A model generated the notes under the pieces. That model had not been told where the DNA came from. It saw only the letters and a list, made by a program, of their open reading frames with translations, and did no database searches. Both the position numbers and the translations under genes were made by a program. Below, piece after piece: positions 50,018 through 56,909 of a stretch of 56,909 nucleotides of DNA. Origin of the DNA: Yinghuangia seranimata (lineage in GTDB: Bacteria > Actinomycetota > Actinomycetes > Streptomycetales > Streptomycetaceae); assembly GCF_029953285.1 (NCBI RefSeq), contig NZ_JASAOI010000035.1, positions 1 through 56,909 on the forward strand, in the 5' to 3' direction. Numbering within the stretch: the stretch's first letter is position 1; every line of letters begins with the position of its first letter.

Positions 50018-52375
50018 TCACACCAGCGTCAGCGTCACCGTCGCGGTGTACTGACCCGCCATCTGGTACTTCGGCACCGACAGCGCCAGGTCGGCGTCCG
50101 CCGCGAACTTGCCGCCGGTCACCTGCCCCGGTCCGCTCACCGCCGACGTGCTGCACAGCAGCGCGCCGTTCACCGGGCCGGCCGAGCCGGTGCTCACCGC
50201 GCTCGGCGAATCCGGGTCGGTCACCGTGCACTTCGGCGTCCAGCGCAGCCCGGTGCTCGGGATCGCGCCGTTGGTCGGCGACGTGAACGGCGTGACCTTG
50301 GCGGTCAGCGACCAGCCCAGCTGGCTGCCCCGGAAGTCCTGCACCGTCACGGTGTTGAGCTTGCCGGTCATGGTCTGGGCGGTGCCGTTGAGCGTGATCG
50401 GCGACAGCGTGATGCCCGGGCTGGCCTGCGTCATGGCCAGCGGACCCGGGTTGACCGGGCCGCCGGTGTCGCCGCCGGTCTCGACGGTGAACTTGGCGGC
50501 CGCCGCCTTGTTCATGTCGGTGCCCTCTGCCGCCGCGATCTGGTCGGTCTGCGCCTTGGTCACGGTGAGCTGGGCGGTGAAGGTGCCGTCCGGCCCCGAC
50601 TTGAGGAACGCCAGGTCGAAGGTCGGGTTGAGGTCCTTGTCGACGCCCGCCACCGAGATGTCGACGTTCGGCGCGTAGCCGGTGCCCTTCACCGTCACCA
50701 CGGTGCCCAGCGGCCCGTGGTTCGGGGTCAGCGTCACCGCGCGGTTGTTCGCGGCGGGCGGCTGTACCTCGAGCGGCGCGGTCGCCGACGCCGTGCCGAC
50801 GGACACCTTGAACAGCCGTGCGCCCTGCGGCGCCGTGGGCTTGAGCGTCGCGGTGCCCGACAGCTTGCCGTCCGCGGCCACCGTCAGGGTGTTGGCGGAG
50901 AACGCCGCCTCGTCGCACGCCGAACCGTCGGCGGCGCACAGCGCGGGACGCGGAGTGTCCGCGCCCACGGGCCAGTTGATGCCGCCGGCGGTCACCGCGT
51001 CGCCCGCCTTCACGGCCGCCGGGGTGGCGGTCAGCGTCGGCGCGGGCGGCGCCGGGATGCCGACCTGCGCGGTCGACGAGACGCCCGGCGTGCCGGACGC
51101 GGTGCACGTCGAGGTCTGTGCGATGAGCTTGAGCGAGTAGTCGCCCGGGCTCACGCTGATCGGGCCGTTCGCGGTGACCGGGAAGGTGCCGGTCATGTCG
51201 GACGCCTGGACGACGGCCGGCGGCGCGCCCGCGCCCGGGTTCTTCTTCGGACCGTTGACGACGACCGTGCCGGTCTGCGCGCCGGTCAGGGTCACCACGC
51301 CGGACGGCGTGACGGTGTCGGCGAGCAGGATGACGCCCGGCATCTGCGGATTGCGCGGGTAGTCCTTCCACCGCCACGTGACGGTGACCTGGTCGCCGAT
51401 GCTGTAGTACGGCTTCTCCGGGCTCAGCTCCAGCACGACCTTCGGCGTCCAGCCGTAGTTCGCGTTGTTCGTCACCTGCTTGCAGTTGACCGAGTACGCG
51501 ACCGGCTCGGCCCACGCGGGTGCGTCGTTGCGCACCTTCAGCGGGACGGACACCGACGTCGCGCCGGAGGTGACGCGCAGCTTGTAGTCGCCCTCACCGG
51601 TGGTGTTGAGCACCCCGGCACGGCCGGTCAGGTTGCCGTTGGCGTCGACCGCCACACCGCTCGCGGCCACCTTCGAGGTGCCGCACGCGGTGCCGTCCGC
51701 CGCGCACAGCTCGACGAGCGGCGCGGCGCCGCCGGCAGGCCAGTTCGCCCCGGTGAGCAGCACGGGCGCGCTGCCCGGGCGGATCGCGGAGCGGCTCACG
51801 CCGAGCGTCGCGGGCTGGATGGAGCCGTCGACGTCGAGCGTGGTGGACACCCCGGGGGTGCCGGTCGCGTTGCAGGGGGTCTCCCACGTACCCACCTGGT
51901 GCGCGACGTTCTTGTAGCTGCCCGGCGACAGGCTGATGGTGCCGGGCTTGCTGACGGTGAACGTGCCGGTCATGTTCGACAGCCACAGCGGCTGGCCGCT
52001 CGGCGTCGACGCGTTCTTCTGCGGTCCGGACACCGCGACCGTGCCGCCCTGCGCGCCGGAGACGTTGACGGTGCCGAACGGCTGGACGGAGTCGGCGTTG
52101 ACGGTCACACCGGACGGGTTGTTCGCGGCGGCCTTCCACGTCCAGGTGACGGTGACCTGGTCGCCGACCGCGTACTTCGGCTTGACCGGGCTGACGCTCA
52201 GGTCGACCTGGGCGTTGAAGTCGAACGGGCCGCCGCCGACGCTCGGCGGCGTGCAGTGCACGTTGTACGCGACGGTCGCGGCATGCGCGGCAGGTGACCC
52301 CAGCGCGACGACGGCCCCGACGGTCATGACAGCGGTCCCCAGGACCGATGCCAGGGTCCTCGCGGGTTTGCGCAT
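50018..52375 (-). CDS. Large WxL-domain surface protein (modules B-C-B-C-D-WxL)
   Basis: 785 aa. The signal peptide is residues 1-33 (ends AAHAA). Module B occurs twice (~34-185 and ~291-445; shared core GDQVTVTWxWK, GAQxGTV, MTGTF, SPG). Module C, Ig-like with LCAADGxAC, occurs twice (~186-282 and ~446-543). Module D is ~544-643. The last ~142 residues look like a WxL wall-binding domain: ITLNGTAQTMTGKLN, VQDFRGSQLGWSLTAKV, then LALSVP and AGQYTATVTLTL. The second WxL tryptophan is replaced by leucine, and a Cys pair (KC...LLC) is present. GAGGAGG precedes the ATG by 9 nt. Probably binds peptidoglycan non-covalently (by analogy). Confidence 0.88.
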   Translation of the reverse strand: MRKPARTLASVLGTAVMTVGAVVALGSPAAHAATVAYNVHCTPPSVGGGPFDFNAQVDLSVSPVKPKYAVGDQVTVTWTWKAAANNPSGVTVNADSVQPFGTVNVSGAQGGTVAVSGPQKNASTPSGQPLWLSNMTGTFTVSKPGTISLSPGSYKNVAHQVGTWETPCNATGTPGVSTTLDVDGSIQPATLGVSRSAIRPGSAPVLLTGANWPAGGAAPLVELCAADGTACGTSKVAASGVAVDANGNLTGRAGVLNTTGEGDYKLRVTSGATSVSVPLKVRNDAPAWAEPVAYSVNCKQVTNNANYGWTPKVVLELSPEKPYYSIGDQVTVTWRWKDYPRNPQMPGVILLADTVTPSGVVTLTGAQTGTVVVNGPKKNPGAGAPPAVVQASDMTGTFPVTANGPISVSPGDYSLKLIAQTSTCTASGTPGVSSTAQVGIPAPPAPTLTATPAAVKAGDAVTAGGINWPVGADTPRPALCAADGSACDEAAFSANTLTVAADGKLSGTATLKPTAPQGARLFKVSVGTASATAPLEVQPPAANNRAVTLTPNHGPLGTVVTVKGTGYAPNVDISVAGVDKDLNPTFDLAFLKSGPDGTFTAQLTVTKAQTDQIAAAEGTDMNKAAAAKFTVETGGDTGGPVNPGPLAMTQASPGITLSPITLNGTAQTMTGKLNTVTVQDFRGSQLGWSLTAKVTPFTSPTNGAIPSTGLRWTPKCTVTDPDSPSAVSTGSAGPVNGALLCSTSAVSGPGQVTGGKFAADADLALSVPKYQMAGQYTATVTLTLV

Positions 52376-52519
52376 CGAGAGAGTTCCCTCCTCGGGACAG
52401 GAAGACGGCCCGTCCCGGGGTGTGCGGAAGAAGGCTGCGGGCGGCACGGGCGACGCGGTGTCAGGGGAAGGCCGCGGCCGAGTGGTCCGGTGCCCCACAC
52501 ACCGGATCCGCACCCGCAG

Positions 52520-52578
52520 TGAAACGTGTTACAGAAATGAGCTCCGCTAATTCAGCGGTGCCGGGGCCCGGAAGTCAA
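52520..52578 (-). promoter_or_regulatory. Promoter with +10 palindrome, surface gene 2
   Basis: On the minus strand: TTGACT (52578-52573), 17 nt, CTGAAT (52555-52550), 16 nt, TGTAACACGTTTCA (52533-52520). The palindrome and its flanking TTC are identical to those at 49754-49767, though the spacers differ. Confidence 0.75.
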
Positions 52579-52621
52579 GGGCGGCACGGACGTTCCAACC
52601 GTCCTTTACCCTCCGGACCCC

Positions 52622-52661
52622 GCTCAGGCTTGGCTCAGGTCCGGCTCAGGTCAGGCTCAAC
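52622..52661 (-). repeat. Four direct repeats with an 11-bp period
   Basis: GCTCAGG starts at 52622, 52633 and 52644, with a fourth diverged copy GCTCAAC at 52655: one helical turn apart. They straddle the stop codon of the 404-aa gene and lie 45-85 bp upstream of the -35 of the 785-aa gene. The layout suits a DNA-binding protein stacking on one face. Confidence 0.6.
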
Positions 52662-53860
52662 GTGACGGTCACGGCGTACGGTTCGACGCCCTGGCGCGGC
52701 GCGTCGAGCACCAGGCCCACGTCCACCTGGAACTCGCCGCCGGTCACCGCGCCGGTGCTCGCGCCCTGCTGGCACAGCAGGCCCGGGTCGAGCGCGGCAG
52801 GGCCGACGCTGCCGCTCTGCACGGCACTCGGCGACTTCGCGGTCGCGCCGCAGCGTGGCATCAGTGTGATGCGGTCGCCGGGCAGCGCGCTGCCGTTCGG
52901 GCCGGTGACGGTGCCGACCTGGCCGGTGAGCGACCAGCCGAGCGTGCTGCCGCGCTGGTCGACCACGGAGAACGGGGCGAGGCTGCCGGTCAGCGGGCCC
53001 GTGCCGTCCGCCGGCGCCGAGGTGTCGGCCGACGTGCGGGGCTGGATGAACAGCGAACCGGGCGGCGGGCCTTGCTGCGCGGCGGGTGCCGCGTCGCCGC
53101 CGGGAACGCCGGCGCCCGCACCCGCGCCCGGTCCCGTGCCGCCCGGGGAGACCGACGTGCTCGGGGCGGCGCCCGACGGCGTCGCGCCCGGCGTTGCGGT
53201 GGCCCCGGGCGTGCCCGGCGCGGGCGTGCCGCCGGGGGACGCGGTGCCTCCGGGGGTCGGGCTGCCGGTGCCGCCGGGCGTGGGCGTACCGCCGCCGCCG
53301 GGGGTCGGCGTGGTGCCGGACTGGATGCTGGTGGCCACGGCGGGTGTTCCCGTGGGCGTGCACGTCGACGGACCGACGGCCTGCCATGTGGTGAAGGCGT
53401 AGACGCCGGGGGAGAGGTCGATGCGACCGGCCGCGGTCACCTTGAACTTCCCGGTCATGTCGGACGCCGCCAGCGGCTGACCGCCCCACGACGTCGGGTT
53501 CTTGCGCGGACCGGTCATCGCGATGTCGCCGGTCTGCGCGCCGGTCGTCTTTACCACGCCGCTCGGCGTCGCGGTGTCCGCGGCGACCACGAGCCATGAA
53601 GAGGGGTTGCGCGGCGGGGTCTTCCAGTGCCACGTCACGGTGACCTCGTCACCGATCGCGTACGCCGCCTTCTGCGGCGCGACGCTCAGCTCGATCTGCG
53701 GCTGCCAGTCGAAGTCGCCGCCGTGCGCGGGCCACGTGACGCAGCGGACCGTGTCGGTGACGGCCGCGGCGCGGGCCGGCTCCGGTGCCGCGATCCCGGC
53801 CCCCGCGACGGCCGCGAGGATTCCGAGGGCCGTGAGGAGCCCGGTGCGCCGTCGTTCCAT
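52646..53860 (-). CDS. WxL-domain surface protein (modules B-linker-WxL)
   Basis: 404 aa. The signal peptide (MERRRTGLLTALGILAAVAG, ends PARAA) is ~32 residues. One module B follows (~33-180: GDEVTVTWHWK, GAQTGDIAMTGPRKNP, SDMTGKF). A ~95-residue Pro/Gly/Thr linker comes next, then a WxL-like domain (~275-404) with VVDQRGSTLGWSLTGQV, a Cys pair (PRC...LLC), and the end EPYAVTVTLSLT. The distal tryptophan is again missing. The ATG at 53860 has AAGGAAG about 10 nt upstream. It has its own promoter and no obvious terminator, so it may read into the 785-aa gene on the same strand. Confidence 0.86.
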   Translation of the reverse strand: MERRRTGLLTALGILAAVAGAGIAAPEPARAAAVTDTVRCVTWPAHGGDFDWQPQIELSVAPQKAAYAIGDEVTVTWHWKTPPRNPSSWLVVAADTATPSGVVKTTGAQTGDIAMTGPRKNPTSWGGQPLAASDMTGKFKVTAAGRIDLSPGVYAFTTWQAVGPSTCTPTGTPAVATSIQSGTTPTPGGGGTPTPGGTGSPTPGGTASPGGTPAPGTPGATATPGATPSGAAPSTSVSPGGTGPGAGAGAGVPGGDAAPAAQQGPPPGSLFIQPRTSADTSAPADGTGPLTGSLAPFSVVDQRGSTLGWSLTGQVGTVTGPNGSALPGDRITLMPRCGATAKSPSAVQSGSVGPAALDPGLLCQQGASTGAVTGGEFQVDVGLVLDAPRQGVEPYAVTVTLSLT

Positions 53861-53929
53861 GGTGCAGCGCTTCCTTTCCGCGGTGCCGTGCCGTTCGCCT
53901 TGCCCCCCGACCGGCCGCACTACTGACCG

Positions 53930-53973
53930 CCGGTTGAACAGCAATTCACCCGGCTTGACTGACGGCGTGTCAA
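53930..53973 (-). promoter_or_regulatory. Promoter and inverted repeat, surface gene 3
   Basis: On the minus strand TTGACA (53973-53968), 17 nt, GGTGAA/GTGAAT. CCGGTTGAA and TTCACCCGG (53930-53953) form an inverted repeat covering the -10 to start-site region. The TGWAACASGTTYCA palindrome of the other promoters is not at the +10 position. Confidence 0.5.
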
Positions 53974-54017
53974 GGTGTCGCGCCACAACCGGCGGTGGCC
54001 GCGGCGGGCGCGGATTT

Positions 54018-54032
54018 GGTGACACGTGTCGA
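54018..54032. promoter_or_regulatory. 15-bp box GGTGACACGTGTCGA, copy 2
   Basis: Identical to 49870-49884. It is located 45 bp upstream of the -35 for the 404-aa gene, and also upstream of the divergent LPXTG protein gene. Confidence 0.55.
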
Positions 54033-54145
54033 TCCGCTCCAGTTGGCCGATTCCATGTCAAGCGTCTTGTCGATACGGCGATTTCCCTGCTTGCGGGCGA
54101 TGCCGAACCGTTTCCCGACACCGGCGTTTTTTCTGTCGATGACTG

Positions 54146-54220
54146 TTGTTCGCTGATGCCTCTTGTCGTACCGTCACCCCAGGATCTGACATGCCATCAA
54201 TGACTGGCACAGTCTTGATG
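54146..54220 (+). promoter_or_regulatory. Candidate promoter and inverted repeat of the LPXTG protein gene
   Basis: TTGTTC (54146-54151), 17 nt, TACCGT (54169-54174) is the best promoter-like pair. An inverted repeat CATCAATGACTG...CAGTCTTGATG lies at 54195-54220, again just downstream of the start site. The rest of 53861-54363 shows no gene. Confidence 0.4.
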
Positions 54221-54363
54221 TCTCTCGGGGTGCGGTGCAGACGGGGTCTTCGAGCGACTGAAGCCCAGGTCAGCGTGCCCAGGGCCTGTGCGTTCGTACG
54301 GGCCGTCGAGTCCGTTCTCGGCCGTCGATACGACAGGCAAGTCCCCGAAGGGAGAACCACTCC

Positions 54364-55185
54364 ATGGCCAGGGCTCTCAAGTCCCTTTCCGGCGGTATAG
54401 GCGCCGCGGCGCTCGCGACCGGCGCGGTGCTGGCCTTTGCGCCGCAGGCGTCCGCAGGCACGATCAACCCGACCGTCAGCTGCACGGTCCCGGTCGTCGG
54501 CGAGCAGCACGGCCCGCAGTCCATCCAGGTGGACGTCAACCCGGCCAGCGCCGCCGCGGGCGCCAAGGTCAAGGTGAAGATGACCACCGGCGAGGCGCCT
54601 ATCAAGTCGCCGCTGGACGTCGGCAAGACCAAGGTGACGCCTTCGGCGACCTTCAAGCTGTCGACGGGCGGCACCGCCACGGTGACCGGTCCCGAGCAGG
54701 AGATCGAGGTCAAGAAGGACACGCCGCAGAAGCTCGCGCCGTGGGAGGGCGACCTCACCATTCCGGCAGGCGCCTCCGGCAAGATCGACCTGACGATCGA
54801 CAAGATGGTCACCAAGACCTCGTACGGCGACACCCCGTGCGTCATCACGGCCGGCAACGGCGTGGTCGCGAGCATCACGGTCACCGGTGGCGGAACCTCC
54901 GGCACGACGACGTCCGGCACCACGAGCGGCACGACGACGTCCGGCACGACGTCCGGCACGACGAGCGGCACGACGACGTCCGGCACGACGAGCGGCACGA
55001 CGACGTCCGGCACGACGACGTCCGGCACCAGCACGTCGGGCACCACGTCCGGCAGCCTGCCCAAGACCGGCCCGCTCGACGACGCGCTCTCCATGGGCCT
55101 GGTCGGCGGCACCGTCGGCCTGCTCGGTATCGGCGCCGTCCTCGTCGCGACCCGCAGGGTGCGCAACTCCCGTAACACCGCCTGA
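54364..55185 (+). CDS. LPXTG-anchored surface protein (module A)
   Basis: 273 aa. The signal peptide is residues 1-31 (ends PQASA). Module A (~32-175) is close to the N-terminal part of the 380-aa and 55613 proteins: GTINPTVSCTVPVVG, GPQSIQVDV, IPAGASGKIDL, TPCVITAGNGVVASI. A Thr/Ser/Gly repeat region (~178-230) spans the wall. The end is a sortase signal: LPKTG (232-236), hydrophobic LVGGTVGLLGIGAVLVA, then RRVRNSR. It should be covalently fixed to peptidoglycan; no sortase gene is in the window. ATG follows AGGGAG. A strong terminator follows. Confidence 0.9.
   Translation: MARALKSLSGGIGAAALATGAVLAFAPQASAGTINPTVSCTVPVVGEQHGPQSIQVDVNPASAAAGAKVKVKMTTGEAPIKSPLDVGKTKVTPSATFKLSTGGTATVTGPEQEIEVKKDTPQKLAPWEGDLTIPAGASGKIDLTIDKMVTKTSYGDTPCVITAGNGVVASITVTGGGTSGTTTSGTTSGTTTSGTTSGTTSGTTTSGTTSGTTTSGTTTSGTSTSGTTSGSLPKTGPLDDALSMGLVGGTVGLLGIGAVLVATRRVRNSRNTA
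54892..55053 (+). repeat. In-frame Thr-Ser-Gly coding repeat
   Basis: Alternating 12- and 15-bp units built from GGCACGACG(ACG)TCC/AGC encode TTSG and TTTSG blocks. Units keep the reading frame, so copy-number change would alter stalk length without a frameshift. Confidence 0.85.
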
Positions 55186-55204
55186 TTTTCAAACGCGCAT
55201 ATCA

Positions 55205-55241
55205 GTGCCGCCGAGCCCCCGAGGGGCGGGCTCGGCGGCAC
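55205..55241 (+). terminator. Terminator of the LPXTG protein gene
   Basis: GTGCCGCCGAGCCC and GGGCTCGGCGGCAC form a perfect 14-bp stem with a 9-nt loop, 19 nt after the stop. Confidence 0.88.
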
Positions 55242-55332
55242 CGTGCGCGCTTGTCGGAACCGGTATTCCAAGATCGGACTTGTCGGGCCAGATGGTGTAT
55301 TACGCAACTGTTAACGCGAGGCAGCTAAAGCC

Positions 55333-55391
55333 TTGACATCTGAGGCGCGTAAAGGCATCAATGGCACGCCTGGTTTTTGAAACAGGTTCCA
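55333..55391 (+). promoter_or_regulatory. Promoter with +10 palindrome, surface gene 5
   Basis: TTGACA (55333-55338), 17 nt, CATCAA (55356-55361), 16 nt, TGAAACAGGTTCCA (55378-55391). Distances are identical to those at 49754-49812 and 52520-52578, though the strand and the other bases differ. The remaining 5' region to 55612 shows no gene. An inverted GGAACCGGTATTCC lies at 55256-55269. Confidence 0.75.
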
Positions 55392-55612
55392 CCCGCACGT
55401 CGGTCTCGCGCACCTCTACCAACCCGGGGGCGTGAAGACCGCGAGACGGCCGCCTCGGCCGTGTGCGACGGAAATACGAGGCGACCGTCCCAGGACGGCA
55501 CCGGAGCGCCTAAGGCCATGGTAGTGCGCTCTCCGGCTCAACTCCGGTGTGGTGTTCGACTGCCCCGCCCCCCGGCGGCGGCAGCAGCCCCTGGAAGGGA
55601 GTAGCACCTCAA

Positions 55613-56909
55613 ATGTTCGTATCCCGTAAGAAGATCGCCGCGGGCCTTGGCGCCGTGGTGGTCGCGGGCACCGCGGGCCTGGTGGCCGTGGCGCCGGCTG
55701 CGAGCGCGGGGACGGTCACGCCGACCGCCACCTGCGTCGTGCCGGTCGTCGGCACCAAGGTGGGACCGCAGGACATCAAGGTCGACCTGACCCCGGTCAC
55801 CGGTCCGACCGGCACGGTCGTGACCGCGAACGTGGACCTCGGCCCGCCGCCGATCACCAGCCCGTTCGCCTTCGACTCGGCCAAGGCGCAGAGCACTCTG
55901 CACCTTGCCATGTCGGGTGCGGCCACCGGCACCGTGGACCTGGCCGGTCCCGAGGTGACGTTGCCGATCCCGAAGGACGTGCCGATCGACCCGGCGCCGT
56001 TCACCACGACCTTCACGATTCCGGCGGGCGCGAGCCTGGGCGCCATCAACTTCACGCCCACCGGATCGACCAACAGCACCGATATCCCGGGCTTCGGCAA
56101 GCAGGTCGCCGAGTGCACGTACGCGGGTGGCGGCGTCGTGGCGTCGTTCACGGTCAAGGCCCCCGTCCCGCAGCCGACCCTCACGGCGACGCCTCCCGGC
56201 AAGCAGCCGGGCCAGGCGATCGACCTGAACGGCACCAAGTGGACCGAGCCCGGCCCGTACAAGGTCGAGCTCTGCGACGCGGGCGGCAACGCCTGTGACG
56301 TGGCGGGCTTCTCGGCCAACACCGTCGCGGCGGACGGCTCCGGTGTGCTGACCGGCACGGCGACCCTCGCGGCCTCGGCCACGCCGGGCGCCCACCAGGT
56401 CAAGGTGTCGAACAGCGGCCAGTCGGCCTCTGCGGCGTACACCGTCGCGGGCATCCCGCCGCGGACCGGCAACATCTCGCCGGCCAGCGGCAAGGCCGGC
56501 ACCGTGGTGACCGCCACCGGCTCCAACTTCGCCCCGAACGCGTCGGTCGCGATCGCGGGTGTCGCGGGCGCCGGCCAGTCGACGGACGCGCCGACCATCG
56601 TCCAGACGGACGCGAACGGCTCGTTCAGCGGCACCATCACGGTCAACGACCCGAACACCACCGGGATCGCGATGGCCGAGGTCGCCGACCAGACCAAGGT
56701 CGTCCTCAAGTCCTTCCTGTTCATCAAGGACAACGAGGTCACGCTGAACCAGAACGCCAGCGGTGACATCAAGCCCGGTGTCCTGAACATGACCCAGACG
56801 ACCCCGGGGATCACCCTCTCCGAGATCACCCTGAACGGCACCGCGCAGACGATGAACGGCAAGCTGAACCAGGTTGCCGTCGTCGACTTCCGCGGCAGCA
56901 CCCTGGGTT
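55613..56909 (+). CDS. WxL-type surface protein (modules A-C-D-WxL), 3' end cut by the window
   Basis: Open to the window edge (432 codons visible). The signal peptide is residues 1-32 (ends PAASA). Module A is ~33-190 (GTVTPTATCVVPVVG, GPQDIKVDL, second Cys in AECTYAGGG). Module C is Ig-like with VELCDAGGNAC (~195-280), module D is ASGKAGTVVTATGSNFAPNA (~283-370). The final residues read LNMTQTTPGITLSEITLNGT then AQTMNGKLNQVAVVDFRGSTLG, matching the start of the WxL domain of the 785-aa protein right up to the expected tryptophan. About 100 more residues are expected outside the window. AAGGGAG precedes the ATG. Confidence 0.87.
   Translation, partial: MFVSRKKIAAGLGAVVVAGTAGLVAVAPAASAGTVTPTATCVVPVVGTKVGPQDIKVDLTPVTGPTGTVVTANVDLGPPPITSPFAFDSAKAQSTLHLAMSGAATGTVDLAGPEVTLPIPKDVPIDPAPFTTTFTIPAGASLGAINFTPTGSTNSTDIPGFGKQVAECTYAGGGVVASFTVKAPVPQPTLTATPPGKQPGQAIDLNGTKWTEPGPYKVELCDAGGNACDVAGFSANTVAADGSGVLTGTATLAASATPGAHQVKVSNSGQSASAAYTVAGIPPRTGNISPASGKAGTVVTATGSNFAPNASVAIAGVAGAGQSTDAPTIVQTDANGSFSGTITVNDPNTTGIAMAEVADQTKVVLKSFLFIKDNEVTLNQNASGDIKPGVLNMTQTTPGITLSEITLNGTAQTMNGKLNQVAVVDFRGSTLG

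Noticed and set aside
55609-56901. 430-aa minus-strand frame at the right edge
   Set aside because: The plus strand encodes a clear signal peptide and modules shared with neighbouring proteins; the minus frame is its shadow.
1-56909. tRNA, rRNA, insertion sequences, phage attachment sites, replication origin
   Set aside because: I looked for these by eye and saw none: no transposase, integrase or DnaA-box cluster, and no tRNA-like cloverleaf that I could support.

Overview
The window is about 57 kb of very GC-rich DNA with third-position GC bias, many GTG starts and AGGAG-type ribosome binding sites. It contains mycothiol (mshB), a 7Fe ferredoxin, ECF sigma/ZAS anti-sigma, DivIVA-like and RsbW-like ATPase genes. 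This is a filamentous actinomycete chromosome, most like Streptomyces and relatives. The gene order dapE, LOG-like, folP, DivIVA-like, tag, DUF3117, O-methyltransferase, sigE, anti-sigma, HtrA, tatB, mrp matches, from memory, the conserved block around SCO5126-SCO5154 of S. coelicolor and Rv1202-Rv1232c of M. tuberculosis. The genus cannot be fixed from the sequence alone.

Layout. 1-9.8 kb: the end of one oligopeptide ABC importer operon (permease, two ATPases), then a complete second one (lipoprotein, two permeases, two ATPases). 9.8-23.5 kb: a prolyl-oligopeptidase-type peptidase, a small membrane protein, a methyltransferase, mshB, a VanW/peptidoglycan-binding protein, a degenerate CysRS-like protein, another methyltransferase, a secreted CBM2 plus chitinase-like protein with a substituted active site, a SirB1-like protein, a gene-free stretch with duplicated GC-rich elements, and a GNAT protein. 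23.6-33.8 kb: ferredoxin and lysine/peptidoglycan genes (dapC, dapE), two secreted or membrane proteins, a LOG-like protein, a Tat-exported PhoX-like protein, folP, a DivIVA-like protein, tag and an enoyl-CoA hydratase. 34-40.2 kb: DUF3117, an O-methyltransferase that appears to start at AUC, and the envelope-stress set sigE, ZAS anti-sigma, HtrA-like protease, tatB. 40.2-48.4 kb: mrp, DUF1003, an MgtE-N/CBS protein, two LppX/LprG-like lipoproteins, a CitE-like lyase and two RsbW-like ATPases.

48.5-56.9 kb (running off the right edge) is the most unusual part: five signal-peptide proteins built from shared modules. Two end in a domain that looks like the Firmicute WxL wall-binding domain; one ends in an LPKTG sortase signal; one has no anchor; the fifth is cut by the window edge just as its WxL domain begins. 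Three of the five genes share an identical promoter layout: TTGAC(A/T), 17 nt, a -10-like hexamer, 16 nt, then a 14-bp palindrome TGWAACASGTTYCA. This looks like a co-regulated actinobacterial cell-surface system comparable to Firmicute Csc (WxL + LPXTG) clusters.

Other recurring themes: at least eight genes have a TANNNT hexamer ending 6-7 nt before the start codon and no Shine-Dalgarno (leaderless transcripts), including a back-to-back pair with overlapping -10 boxes; strong hairpins sit at most convergent gene ends; and a small intergenic hairpin repeat occurs three times with compensatory stem changes.
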